NCBI RefSeq assembly: GCF_003319095.1
Contig: NZ_QOHI01000003.1
Coordinates: 1 to 64,000 of the forward strand
Length of the DNA stretch: 64,000 nucleotides
DNA from: Blastococcus sp. TBT05-19
Lineage (GTDB): Bacteria; Actinomycetota; Actinomycetes; Mycobacteriales; Geodermatophilaceae
Direction: 5' to 3'
The notes below the pieces were generated by a model. It was not told where the DNA came from, made no database searches, and saw only the letters and a program-made list of their open reading frames with translations. A program made the position numbers and the translations under genes. Below, in pieces: positions 34,777 through 43,229 of the stretch (position 1 is its first letter; each line of letters starts with the position of its first letter).

Positions 34777-36288
34777 TCAGGCCGGCGTCGTGGCACCCCT
34801 GGGCGGTCCGCCGCGGGGCAGCCGGACGGTGACGGCGAGCCCCGCGCCCGGCGCCGTCTCCAGCGCCGCGGACCCGCCGTGGGCGGCGGCCAGCGAGGCG
34901 ACGATGGACAGGCCCAGCCCGGTCCCGCCCGCGGCCCGGGTGCGCGAGGCGTCGGCCCGGTAGAACCGCTCGAAGGCCCGGGCGGCGTCGGCCTCGGCCA
35001 TGCCCGGCCCCTCGTCGGCGACCCGCAGCAGCAGCACGTCGGCGTCCTCGGGGTCCTGCGCCACCGAGACCAGCACGCGGGTGGTCACCGGGGTGTGGGT
35101 CAGCGCGTTGGTGACCAGGTTGCCGACCACCTGGCGGAGCCGGCCCTCGTCGCCGAGCACGACCGGGACGTCGGTCAGCGACTCGTCCAGGTGCAGGCTG
35201 ATCGGCCGGTCGGGCTGGACGGCGCGGGCGTCGTGCACGGCGTCGCCGGCGACGGCGGCGAGGTCGACCGGGGCGGTCGACAGCGGTCGCTGCTGGTCCA
35301 TGCGGGCGAGCAGCAGGAGGTCCTCGACCAGCAGCCCCATCCGGCCGCCCTCGGCCTCGATCCGCTCCATGAGGCGGGCGACGTCGTCCTCCGAGCGGAC
35401 CGCCCCCTGGCGGTACAGCTCGGCGAAGCCGCGGATCGACGTCAGCGGGGTCCGCAGCTCGTGGCTGGCGTCGGCGACGAACCGCCGCATCCGCTGCTCG
35501 GAGCCGCGGGCCTGCTCCTCGGAGGCCTGCTGGGCGTGGAAGGCGCTCTCGATGCGGGCGAGCATCCCGTTCAGCGCCGTCGAGAGGCGGCCGACCTCGG
35601 TGCGCTCGTCGCCCTCCGGCACGCGGCGGGAGAGGTCGCCCGCGGCGATCGCCCGCGCGGTGTCCTCCACCTCGGCGAGCGGCCGCAGGCTGTTCCGCAC
35701 CAGGACGTAGCCGGCGGCTCCCAGCAGCGCGAGGACGACGAGGCCGACGACGACCTCGATGGCCACCAGGCGGTGGATGACCTGCTCGTCGCCGCGCAGG
35801 TCACGGGCGAGCAGCGCCGTGTACCCCTCGGGCAGCTCGACGGCGGCGACCCGCCAGGAGGTGCTCCTGTCCTCCGCGGGGACGGTGAACATGCGCGGTG
35901 GGCGGGCGGGGCCAGCGGGGTCGTCGTCGCCCATCCGCTCGGCCAGCCGGCCGAGGTCGGGCCGCTGGCCCTCGTCGACCGTCGGGCCGGCGAGGACGAC
36001 CAGCTCCTCGCCGCCGGGGGCGAGGCAGCCGAGGTAGTCGGTGGCCGGGTAGGCCTGCGCCTCGACCGTGCACTGCCGGAGCAGCGAGACGCGCTGCTCG
36101 GAGAGCCGGTCGGCGGTCACCCGCAGCTGCGCGTCCTGCTGCTGGGTCAGGTAGCCGCGCAGCAACGAGGTGGCGGCCAGACCCGTCGCCAGCAGGGCGA
36201 CCGAGAGGAGCGCGACCAGGAGGGCGACCAGGGTCACCCGCAGCGGGATCCGGGCGCCCCGGCGGGGATCCGGGGAGCCGGCGGTCAC
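34777..36288 (-). CDS. sensor histidine kinase
   Basis: A 503-aa membrane kinase. Two helices (near residues 14-37 and 165-185) enclose an extracytoplasmic sensor of about 130 residues; a HAMP domain follows (RPLAEVEDTARAIAAGDLSRRV), then HisKA with ADASHELRTPLTSI (phosphorylated His near 276) and HATPase boxes GNLVTNALTHT, ADEGPGM and GGTGLGLSIV. The GTG at 36288 overlaps the response regulator stop (GTGA). The signal is unknown. Layout is like TcrY/MprB-type actinobacterial kinases. Confidence 0.92.
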   Translation of the reverse strand: MTAGSPDPRRGARIPLRVTLVALLVALLSVALLATGLAATSLLRGYLTQQQDAQLRVTADRLSEQRVSLLRQCTVEAQAYPATDYLGCLAPGGEELVVLAGPTVDEGQRPDLGRLAERMGDDDPAGPARPPRMFTVPAEDRSTSWRVAAVELPEGYTALLARDLRGDEQVIHRLVAIEVVVGLVVLALLGAAGYVLVRNSLRPLAEVEDTARAIAAGDLSRRVPEGDERTEVGRLSTALNGMLARIESAFHAQQASEEQARGSEQRMRRFVADASHELRTPLTSIRGFAELYRQGAVRSEDDVARLMERIEAEGGRMGLLVEDLLLLARMDQQRPLSTAPVDLAAVAGDAVHDARAVQPDRPISLHLDESLTDVPVVLGDEGRLRQVVGNLVTNALTHTPVTTRVLVSVAQDPEDADVLLLRVADEGPGMAEADAARAFERFYRADASRTRAAGGTGLGLSIVASLAAAHGGSAALETAPGAGLAVTVRLPRGGPPRGATTPA

Positions 36289-37046
36289 GAGCCCCGCGGC
36301 AGCCGCAGCGTGTAGCCCACCCCGCGGATGGTCTGCAGCAGCCGGGGCTCGGTGGTGTCGATCTTGCGGCGCAGGTAGGAGATGTAGGACTCGACGACGT
36401 TCGCCTCGCCGTTGAAGTCGTAGTTCCACACGTGGTCGAGGATCTGCGCCTTCGACAGCACCCGGCCGGCGTTGGCCATGAGGTAGCGCAGCAGCTTGAA
36501 CTCGGTGGGGGAGAGGCTGATGACCTCGCCGGCCTTGATGACCTCGTGGGTCTCCTCGTCCAGCTCGATGTCGGCGAAGGTCAGCCGGGGCGCCTCGGCG
36601 GCGCGCTGGGCGCCCGCCGTCCGGCGCAGCACCGCGCGGATGCGGGCGACGACCTCGTCGAGGCTGAACGGCTTGGTGACGTAGTCGTCCCCACCCAGGG
36701 TCAGGCCGCTGATCTTGTCCTCGGCGGCGTCCCGGGCGGTGAGGAACAGCACCGGGGTGTGCTTGCCCGACTCACGCAGCCGGCGGACGACGCCGAAGCC
36801 GTCGAGGCCCGGCATCATGACGTCGAGCACCAGCAGGTCCGGGCGGAACGACCCGGCCAGCGCGAGCGCCTGCTGCCCGTCGGCCGCCGTCGCCACCTCG
36901 AACCCCGCGTAGCGCAGGCTGGCCGAGAGCAGCTCGCGGATGTTCGGCTCGTCGTCCACCACCAGCAGGCGGGCCTCCGGGGCGGGGCTGCCGGTGGTCT
37001 GGTTGCCGGACACGGCTCCTCCGGTCACGTGCGCCGATGCGGTCAT
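36285..37046 (-). CDS. OmpR/PhoB-family response regulator
   Basis: A 253-aa regulator: acidic pocket VVDDEP (near 30-32), phospho-acceptor in LLVLDVMMPGLDGF (Asp75), FLTARDA, GGDDYVTKPF (Lys), and a winged-helix DNA-binding domain ending VVESYISYLRRKIDTTEPRLLQTIRGVGYTLR. The ATG at 37046 leaves a 24-residue lead that is not part of the fold. It pairs with the kinase gene that follows. Its target genes are unknown; the sulfur genes downstream could be read-through partners. Confidence 0.93.
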   Translation of the reverse strand: MTASAHVTGGAVSGNQTTGSPAPEARLLVVDDEPNIRELLSASLRYAGFEVATAADGQQALALAGSFRPDLLVLDVMMPGLDGFGVVRRLRESGKHTPVLFLTARDAAEDKISGLTLGGDDYVTKPFSLDEVVARIRAVLRRTAGAQRAAEAPRLTFADIELDEETHEVIKAGEVISLSPTEFKLLRYLMANAGRVLSKAQILDHVWNYDFNGEANVVESYISYLRRKIDTTEPRLLQTIRGVGYTLRLPRGS

Positions 37047-37135
37047 GGTCCCGAGCCTCGGTCCGCCGGCTGCGCCACGACTGGACGCTACCTGTGAATC
37101 CGCTGGGAGCCGACGCTCTCTCACCCGCCCGGGGA

Positions 37136-37924
37136 TCAGCTGCCCATGGCCTTGCCCAGGCGCCAGTAGCCGATCGCGTGGTGCTGCGCCCGGCCCAGGC
37201 CCCAGCGCCCGCGCAGGTCGGCCCGGACGGCGCGCACCGTCGCCGACTCCGCCCCGACCCAGGCGAAGACGTCGTCCCCGGGCGGCCGCTCGAGCGCGGC
37301 GACGGCGTCGGCCAGCAGCGTGCTCTCGCCGGGCGGTGTGCCGCCGCGGTGCAGCCAGCGCACCTCGATCCCGGGCGGGCCCGGAAGCGGCTGCTCCTCC
37401 TCCGGCCCGGCGACCTCGAGGAAGGCGACGCCGACCGCGGTGGGCGGGGCGGTGGCGAGCAGCCGGCTGATGGCCGGCAGCGAGGTCTCGTCGCCGGCCA
37501 GCAGCAGCCAGCCGGCGGGACGCTCGGCCAGGGAGGCGGCACCCGCGACCGCCAGCACGGCACCCGGTCGCGCGGCGGCGGCCCAGGCGGCGGCCGGGCC
37601 GTCGCCGTGCAGGACGAAGTCGATGTCCACCTCGCCGGCGGCGGGGTCCTGGCGGCGGGCGGTGTAGCTGCGCAGCGCGACCCCGTGGCTGCCCTGCGGC
37701 CAGACGATCCGGCCGTCCCGCTGGATGCGCGGCCAGAGCGGGTCGGGGTCGTCGGCCCGGGGCACGAGCAGGTTCACGGTCGGGCCCGCGGCGGCCACCG
37801 CGGCGGGCTCCCCGGAGAGGGTCACCCGGCGCACCGAGGGGGTCACGTCGGTCACCGCGACGACGGTGAGGACGTCGACCGGTCGCAGGCCGTCGGTGAA
37901 CACGGCGCCGTCAGGAGAGGTCAC
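37136..37924 (-). CDS. siderophore-interacting FAD protein (ViuB/SIP family)
   Basis: A 262-aa ferredoxin-reductase-like protein. The FAD-binding motif LRSYTARR (near residue 85) and GWLLLAGDETSLPAISRLL (NAD(P)H side) are typical, and the end AIGYWRLGKAMGS matches the family C-terminus. Such enzymes reduce ferric siderophores to release iron. The GTG at 37924 is the only plausible start. No siderophore genes are nearby. Confidence 0.88.
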   Translation of the reverse strand: MTSPDGAVFTDGLRPVDVLTVVAVTDVTPSVRRVTLSGEPAAVAAAGPTVNLLVPRADDPDPLWPRIQRDGRIVWPQGSHGVALRSYTARRQDPAAGEVDIDFVLHGDGPAAAWAAAARPGAVLAVAGAASLAERPAGWLLLAGDETSLPAISRLLATAPPTAVGVAFLEVAGPEEEQPLPGPPGIEVRWLHRGGTPPGESTLLADAVAALERPPGDDVFAWVGAESATVRAVRADLRGRWGLGRAQHHAIGYWRLGKAMGS

Positions 37925-38028
37925 GTCGCTCCAGCCTAGGCGGGCCGCCCGTCGCCGGTGACCGATGTGTGCCCGGCCGCCCCCGGGGGCACGGCACGGG
38001 CAGCACTGTCCGCGAGCAGGGAGACGCC

Positions 38029-38238
38029 ATGTCTGGCGAACCGAAGAAGGGTGACCACGTCACCTGGAGCAGTCACGGCAACGAGGTCGAGGGCACGGTG
38101 AAACGGAAGATCACCTCCGACACCGAGGCGTCCGGTCGCACCGTGCGGGCCAGCAAGGACGACCCGCAGTACGAGGTGGAGAGCGACAAGACCGGCAAGA
38201 CCGCCGTGCACAAGCCCGGCGCCCTGCACGAGGACTGA
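38029..38238 (+). CDS. DUF2945 / HVA1-type Tudor-like protein
   Basis: A 69-aa protein: GDHVTWSSHGNEVEGTVKRKIT, ASKDDPQYEVESDKTGKTAVHKPGAL. This is the small beta-barrel of the hypervirulence-associated TUDOR (DUF2945) family, common in stress-related gene clusters. GCAGGGAGA lies before the ATG. It is followed after 45 nt by another small stress-type gene on the same strand. Confidence 0.85.
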   Translation: MSGEPKKGDHVTWSSHGNEVEGTVKRKITSDTEASGRTVRASKDDPQYEVESDKTGKTAVHKPGALHED

Positions 38239-38283
38239 TCCACAGGTCCGGGCACCCCGGACCGCACAGCAGAGGGAGACACC

Positions 38284-38742
38284 GTGACCGAGTCCGCAGG
38301 CCAGTTCGCCGGAGCGTCCGAGCGCAGCACCAAGCACAACCCCCGGCTCGACGAGGAGCTCGAGCACGAGATCCAGGGCATGCTGAAGGGCGAGAAGGCC
38401 ACCCGGGCGCAGGAGTGGCGCGAGGTCGAGCCGGTCGCCGAGGGCGAACCGGACATCACCGCGGACCCGACCGGCACGCTCGTCGGCGGGACCCCAGTCG
38501 GCATGACCGAGGACGCGGTCGTCGCCCGGGCCGAGCTGGCGCGCTGGCTGACCCGCCAGCCCTTCCCCGGCACCCGGGAGGACCTGGTCGAGGCCGCCCT
38601 GGACCACCGCGCGCCGGATGTCGTGGTGGCGGAGCTCCAGCGGCTGCCCGAGGGGCAGACCTTCGAGCGCATCGGCGACGTCGCCCGGGCGCTGGGCTAC
38701 CCCACGGAGACCGGCCCCGGGGCCGGCGCGTCCGACGTCTGA
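38284..38742 (+). CDS. DUF2795 domain protein
   Basis: A 152-aa protein with a polar, disordered-looking N-terminal half (ASERSTKHNPRLDEELEHEIQGMLKG) and a C-terminal DUF2795-like helical domain (RAELARWLTRQPFPGTREDLVEAALDHRAPDVVVAELQRLPEG in parts). These small proteins are frequent in actinobacteria and of unknown role. GAGGGAGAC precedes the GTG at 38284. A terminator follows 15 nt after the stop. Confidence 0.8.
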   Translation: MTESAGQFAGASERSTKHNPRLDEELEHEIQGMLKGEKATRAQEWREVEPVAEGEPDITADPTGTLVGGTPVGMTEDAVVARAELARWLTRQPFPGTREDLVEAALDHRAPDVVVAELQRLPEGQTFERIGDVARALGYPTETGPGAGASDV

Positions 38743-38757
38743 CCCGAGGAGGGAGGA

Positions 38758-38806
38758 CCCCGGTCTTCTCACCCCTCGCAGGCTCGGGGTGAGACCTTGA
38801 CCGGGG
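38758..38806. terminator. nested hairpin terminator, repeated family
   Basis: An outer stem CCCCGGTC/GACCGGGG (38758-38765 with 38799-38806) encloses an inner stem TCTCACCCC/GGGGTGAGA (38767-38775 with 38786-38794). It lies between two convergent genes. The same design and much of the sequence recur at 51809-51857, so this is a dispersed terminator type. Confidence 0.8.
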
Positions 38807-38813
38807 CCGATCC

Positions 38814-39635
38814 TCAGGCGTCCGTTGCTTCCCGGGCCTCGTCCTGCGCGATCTCCTCCGCCCCGCGGCGGCGGAACAGGCGGGAGCCCGGGAAGCCCTT
38901 CACGATCTGACGCATGTCCTGGACCGTGTCGACCAGGTCGTGCACGTCGGTGCCCACCGTCCCGAGGGTCTCCAGCACCGGCAGGATGTCCTCGTCGAGG
39001 TGCGTGACCAGCTGGGGGAGCTGGTCGATCAGCTGGATGAGCGCGTCGACCTCGTCGGCATCGACCGAGGCGGCCAGTCGCCGGACCGCGGGGGCCAGGG
39101 CGGTCAGCACCGGCTCGTAGTCGGCGAGCATCGGCTCGACCCGGCCCACCATGCTCTCGGCCCGGTCGACGATCGCGTCCGCCCGGGCGCTGGTGCCCCC
39201 GACCCGCTCGATGGCGTCGTCGGCCTTCTGCTGGGTCTGGCCGACCCGTTCGATGGCGTCGTCGGCCTTCTGCTGGGTCTGGCCGACCCGTTCGATGGCG
39301 TCGTCGGCCTTCTGCTGCGTCTGGCCGACGCGCTCGATCGCGTCGTCCGCCTTGGCCTGGATCTCGCCCACCCCGGCGATGGCCTCGTCGGCCCGGGTCC
39401 GGGTCGCCTCCACCCGCTCGATCGCGCCGTCGGCCCGGTCGAGCAGGCCCTCCATCCGGTCGACCAGCCCCGACACCCGGCTCAGCAGGGTCTCCACCGT
39501 GCCGAGGACGTCGGCCGCCCGGGGGACGAGCGCGACCGCGTCGGACACCCCGTCGCGGACGCCGCCCACGAGGGCGAGCACATCGGAAGGGCCTGGTACG
39601 GAAGGGAGACGCACCCGTCGAACGCTACGCACCAC
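38814..39635 (-). CDS. coiled-coil protein with 14-residue tandem repeats
   Basis: A 273-aa protein without membrane helices. The middle has four copies of a 14-residue unit, QQKADDAIERVGQT, which gives a regular amphipathic helix, and the flanking parts (LLDRADGAIERVEATRTRAD, SARADAIVDRAESMVGRVEP) carry the same rhythm. The C-terminal part (QLIDQLPQLVTHLDEDILPVLETL) resembles the helical tail of actinobacterial proteins of unknown function in this size class. It probably forms a rod. GTG at 39635 was used; downstream GTGs (39632, 39614) are alternatives. Divergent from the LytR gene. Confidence 0.75.
   Translation of the reverse strand: MVRSVRRVRLPSVPGPSDVLALVGGVRDGVSDAVALVPRAADVLGTVETLLSRVSGLVDRMEGLLDRADGAIERVEATRTRADEAIAGVGEIQAKADDAIERVGQTQQKADDAIERVGQTQQKADDAIERVGQTQQKADDAIERVGGTSARADAIVDRAESMVGRVEPMLADYEPVLTALAPAVRRLAASVDADEVDALIQLIDQLPQLVTHLDEDILPVLETLGTVGTDVHDLVDTVQDMRQIVKGFPGSRLFRRRGAEEIAQDEAREATDA
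39211..39378 (-). repeat. 42-nt tandem repeat inside the coiled-coil gene
   Basis: Four head-to-tail units of 42 nt: 39211-39252 and 39253-39294 are identical, 39295-39336 differs at a few places, and 39337-39378 is diverged. The exact 42-nt (14-codon) period keeps frame, so copy number can change without breaking the protein. Confidence 0.9.
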
Positions 39636-39768
39636 TCCGGTGGGCCACCATCAGGTTGCCCCCGTCAGGTCACCTCCCGTGCCGCGCGTCGGCGTGGTAA
39701 AGGCCCGGACGCCCGTATCGTGGGTCGACGGACACGTACGTGCGGACGACGAGAAGGTGTCGACACCT

Positions 39769-41838
39769 GTGGGGGATCAGCCGACGCGGGACGGCGGGGG
39801 CGCCCGAGGCGTCCCCGGTCGAACTCGCCGTGGGCACTCCGCGGAGGCCGGCGCCGTCGAGCCGGTGACCGTCGAGCAGCTCCTGGCCCGTCAGGGCGAG
39901 GGGGTGGGCCGGCGCCGCGCGTCCCGGCGCGCCGCCGAGCCCCGGGCCGAGGCTCCCGCCCGCCGGGCCGCCGAACCCCGGGCCGGGGCTCCGGCCCGCC
40001 GCGCCCCGGTCGCCCGCGGGCCCGAGACGCCCGCCGCGCGCTCCGACGAGAGCCCCGCTGTCCGCGCCGGTCTGCCGCCCGTGCCCGGTGCCGTGCGGCC
40101 GGCCCGTCCCGCCGGGGGGTCCACCGCTGCGCCCGAGGTGCAGCCGGGCCCGCCGCCGCTGCCGGCGCTCCAGCCGGGGCTGCCACCGGTACCCGCCGCC
40201 GCCCCCGCGCCGGCACCGATCGCTCCTGCCGTCCAGGCCGGTCTCCCCCCGGTGCCGGGCAGCAGCGGGGCCTCGCTCTGGGCCCCCGCCGAGCGCCCGT
40301 CGCGGCGCAGCGGCCCGATCCCCCCGTTGCCGGGTATCGCCGTCCCGCCGGCGCCCCCGGTGGAGCGGCCCACGCGCGCCGAGGCCCGCCCCCCGCGGAG
40401 CGCGGGCCGCCGCCGCGCGGTCCGGGTGGCGACGGCGCTGGTCGCGCTGCTCGGCGTCGTCGTCCTGTACCACCTGGCGCTCTACTTCTATGTCGACCAG
40501 CGCATCGACCGGGTCGACGCGCTGGCGACCGACGGCCCCGAAGTGCTCGCCGCCGAGCTGCAGGACGCCGCCGAGACCTACCTCGTCGTCGGCACCGGCG
40601 TCCCCGGGCAGACCGGCGCGGCCTCGGTGGCGACCCTGGTGGCCTCGGTGTCGGCCGAGGGCGACCGCGCGGTGCTGGTGAGCGTCCCGCCGACCGCGAT
40701 GATCGACACCCCCGTGTGCCGCACGCCCGACGGCGATCTGCGCAACCCCGTGACCGAGGCCTTCGCCAGCTCGCTGCTCGACGGCGGTCCGGCGTGCATG
40801 GTGCGGGCGGTCCAGCAGCTCTCCGGCCTGAGGATCGACCACTACCTCGGGGTGGACCTCGCCGGTCTGCCGGCGATGGTCGACGCGCTGGGCGGCGTCC
40901 CCGTCTGCGTCGTCCCCTCCGAGGCGACCGCCGCGGCCGCCGAGCCGCCGCCCGCGGGCCCCTCGCAGCTCACCGGCAGCGCGGCCGCCGGGTTCCTCGC
41001 TCCGGGTGACTCGGGCACCGACGTCACCGGGGCCGCCGTCGCCGAGCGCGCGCAGCGGCTGCTGACCTCGACGCTGCGCGGGGCGATGTCGATCGACACG
41101 CTGCTCGACCCGGTCGCCCTCGCCACCTTCCTCAACCGGGCGTCGGACAGCCTGACCGTCGACGAGCAGACGACCCTGGGGGACCTGCGGGAGCTGGCCG
41201 GCTCGCTCGGGAACCTCTCCGGCGACGCCGTCCAGCGGGCCGGGCTGCCGGTCGCGCAGGTCGGCTACGTGCCGGCCGGCACCGATGAGGCCTACGTCGT
41301 GCTCGACGCACCGGCGACGCGGTCGCTGTTCGACGCGGTCATCGACGACACCCGGCTGCCCGCCGAGGTCCTCGAGGCCCAGCGGGCCGCCCAGACCGCC
41401 GCGTCCCAGGCGGCCGAGGCGCCGCAGCCGGCTCCCGAGCAGCCGGCGGGCCCGCCGCCCCTGACGGCGGCACCCGGGCAGATCACCGTCGACGTGCTCA
41501 ACGGCACGGCCACGACGGGGCTCGCCGGCACGGTCGCCGACGCCCTGCGCGCCCAGGGCTTCGGTGTCGGGACCGTGGGCAACGAGGAGGGCACGGTGAA
41601 CGAGACGGTCGTGCGCTTCGGACCCGGGGCGGAGGAGCAGGCGCGCACTGTCGCGGCCGCCGTGCCGAACTCGGTCCTCCGGCCCAGCGACGCGGTCGGT
41701 GCCGCGGTCCAGCTGGTGATCGGGCCCGGGTACTCGACGGTCGTCCCGGTCCAGGTCGGCGGTCCGGCCGCCGTCGAGACCGCGGCGCAGCCGGCCCCGG
41801 CCGATCCGCAGCCGGAGGCGGAACCGGTCAGCTGCTGA
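39769..41838 (+). CDS. LytR-CpsA-Psr family protein with LytR C-terminal domain
   Basis: A 689-aa protein. The first 210 residues are Pro/Ala/Arg-rich and probably disordered in the cytoplasm, with AGLPPVPG-type repeats. One membrane helix follows (VATALVALLGVVVLYHLALYFY), then an extracytoplasmic LCP domain (VASVSAEGDRAVLVSVPPTAMID, LRIDHYLGVDLAGLPAMVDALGGVPVCV) and a LytR_C domain (QITVDVLNGTATTGLAGTVADALRAQGFGVG). LCP enzymes attach polymers such as arabinogalactan or teichoic acid to peptidoglycan. The GTG at 39769 has GAGAAGG about 11 nt upstream. The usual LCP arginine-rich active-site run is poorly conserved here, so activity is less sure. It overlaps the convergent GNAT gene by 11 nt. 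Confidence 0.82.
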   Translation: MGDQPTRDGGGARGVPGRTRRGHSAEAGAVEPVTVEQLLARQGEGVGRRRASRRAAEPRAEAPARRAAEPRAGAPARRAPVARGPETPAARSDESPAVRAGLPPVPGAVRPARPAGGSTAAPEVQPGPPPLPALQPGLPPVPAAAPAPAPIAPAVQAGLPPVPGSSGASLWAPAERPSRRSGPIPPLPGIAVPPAPPVERPTRAEARPPRSAGRRRAVRVATALVALLGVVVLYHLALYFYVDQRIDRVDALATDGPEVLAAELQDAAETYLVVGTGVPGQTGAASVATLVASVSAEGDRAVLVSVPPTAMIDTPVCRTPDGDLRNPVTEAFASSLLDGGPACMVRAVQQLSGLRIDHYLGVDLAGLPAMVDALGGVPVCVVPSEATAAAAEPPPAGPSQLTGSAAAGFLAPGDSGTDVTGAAVAERAQRLLTSTLRGAMSIDTLLDPVALATFLNRASDSLTVDEQTTLGDLRELAGSLGNLSGDAVQRAGLPVAQVGYVPAGTDEAYVVLDAPATRSLFDAVIDDTRLPAEVLEAQRAAQTAASQAAEAPQPAPEQPAGPPPLTAAPGQITVDVLNGTATTGLAGTVADALRAQGFGVGTVGNEEGTVNETVVRFGPGAEEQARTVAAAVPNSVLRPSDAVGAAVQLVIGPGYSTVVPVQVGGPAAVETAAQPAPADPQPEAEPVSC

Positions 41839-42376
41839 CGCCGCCCGGCTCCTCCAGGCGGGCGTTCAGCACCTGGAACAGCACGTGGTCCCGCCAGCGA
41901 CCGGCGATGTGCAGGTAGCGCGGAGCCAGGCCGTACCGCTCGAAGCCGTTGCGGGCCAGCACCGCCTGGGAGGCGACGTTGTCCGGCAGGGTCCCCGCCT
42001 CGACCCGGTGGAGGCCGAGCTCGTCGAAGGCGGTGCGGATGACGTGCGCCACCGCCGCCGAGGCCAGCCCCTGCCGGGTGTGGCGCTGCGCCACCCAGTA
42101 GCCGACCGCGCCGGACAGCAGGGCTCCGCGCACGATGCCGGCCAGCGTGATCCGGCCGGCCACCTCACCGCTGGGCGCCAGCACGACGTAGGGCGCCATC
42201 GTGCCCGCGGCGTGCGCGGCCAGCACCGTGGCCAGCTCCGCCCGCTGGCCCTCGTCGGTGTACCAGGACTCGTCGCGATGCGGCTCGTAGGGCGCGAGGA
42301 ACTCCCGGTTCTCCCGCAGCAGCGCCGCGAGGGCGGGGGCGTCGTCGAGGGTCACCAGCCGGGGTGGGGGCAGCAC
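41828..42376 (-). CDS. GNAT acetyltransferase, RimJ/RimL-like
   Basis: A 182-aa N-acetyltransferase with the acetyl-CoA site QRHTRQGLASAAVAHVIR and the LHRVEAGTLPDNVASQAVLARNGFERYGLAPRYLHI section typical of RimJ-like enzymes. The start is a GTG at 42376. It lies 34 nt after pstB, but a role in phosphate uptake is unlikely; it is probably a neighbour only. Confidence 0.87.
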   Translation of the reverse strand: MLPPPRLVTLDDAPALAALLRENREFLAPYEPHRDESWYTDEGQRAELATVLAAHAAGTMAPYVVLAPSGEVAGRITLAGIVRGALLSGAVGYWVAQRHTRQGLASAAVAHVIRTAFDELGLHRVEAGTLPDNVASQAVLARNGFERYGLAPRYLHIAGRWRDHVLFQVLNARLEEPGGVSS

Positions 42377-42410
42377 CCCGGCATCCTCTCAGCGCCGGAT
42401 CAGCGCCGGA

Positions 42411-43190
42411 TCAGCCGAAGCGGCCGGAGATGTAGTCCTCGGTGGCCTTCTCGTCGGGGTTGCTGAAGATCTTCTCGGTCGGGTTGAACTCGATCAGCCG
42501 GCCGGGCTGCCCGACACCGTTGAGGTTGAAGAAGCCGGTGGACTCGCTCACCCGCGCCGCCTGCTGCATGTTGTGCGTGACGATCACGATGGTGAACTGC
42601 TCCTTCAGCTCGGTCATCAGGTCCTCGATGGCCAGCGTGGAGATCGGGTCCAGGGCGGAGCACGGCTCGTCCATCAGCAGGACGTCGGGCTCGACGGCGA
42701 TGGCGCGGGCGATGCAGAGCCGCTGCTGCTGACCACCGGACAGGCCGGAGCCGGGGCGGTCGAGCCGGTCCTTCACCTCGTTCCAGAGGTTCGCGCCGCG
42801 CAGCGACTTCTCGACGAGGTCGTCGGCCTCGGCCTTCTTCATGCGCTTGTTGTTCAGCCGGTTGCCGGCGATCACGTTGTCGTAGATGGACATCGTCGGG
42901 AACGGGTTCGGCCGCTGGAAGACCATGCCGATCTGGCGGCGGACGTCCACCGGGTCGACGTCGGGTCCGTAGAGGTCCTGGCCGTCCATGACGACCTTGC
43001 CCTCGACGCGTGCCCCGGGAAGCACCTCGTGCATCCGGTTGAGCGAGCGGAGGAACGTCGACTTCCCGCAGCCCGACGGGCCGATGAGCGCGGTGATGCT
43101 CCGCGGCTCGATGGAGATGTTGACGCCTTCGACGGCTCGGAAGTTGCCGTAGTAGATGTTGAGGTCGGAGACCTCGATGCGCTTGGCCAC
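42411..43190 (-). CDS. pstB: phosphate ABC transporter ATPase
   Basis: A 259-aa ABC ATPase: Walker [11 protein letters not shown]-loop [16 protein letters not shown], signature [14 protein letters not shown] and Walker [15 protein letters not shown]. Length and the PNPFP motif are diagnostic of PstB. GGAGG lies before the GTG at 43190. Last gene of the pstSCAB order. Confidence 0.97.
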   Translation of the reverse strand: MAKRIEVSDLNIYYGNFRAVEGVNISIEPRSITALIGPSGCGKSTFLRSLNRMHEVLPGARVEGKVVMDGQDLYGPDVDPVDVRRQIGMVFQRPNPFPTMSIYDNVIAGNRLNNKRMKKAEADDLVEKSLRGANLWNEVKDRLDRPGSGLSGGQQQRLCIARAIAVEPDVLLMDEPCSALDPISTLAIEDLMTELKEQFTIVIVTHNMQQAARVSESTGFFNLNGVGQPGRLIEFNPTEKIFSNPDEKATEDYISGRFG

Positions 43191-43229
43191 GTGCGTGTCC
43201 TCCGGGTCTGTCGGTCGGCTCGGGATCGG

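Noticed and set aside
40000-40400. Pro/Ala-rich stretch in the LytR-type protein as a separate gene
   Set aside because: It is in frame with the LCP domain and typical of the disordered cytoplasmic N-terminus in actinobacterial LCP proteins.
42391-42414. Short tandem repeat AGCGCCGGATC x2 at the pstB end
   Set aside because: Only two units and partly coding; nothing suggests a function.
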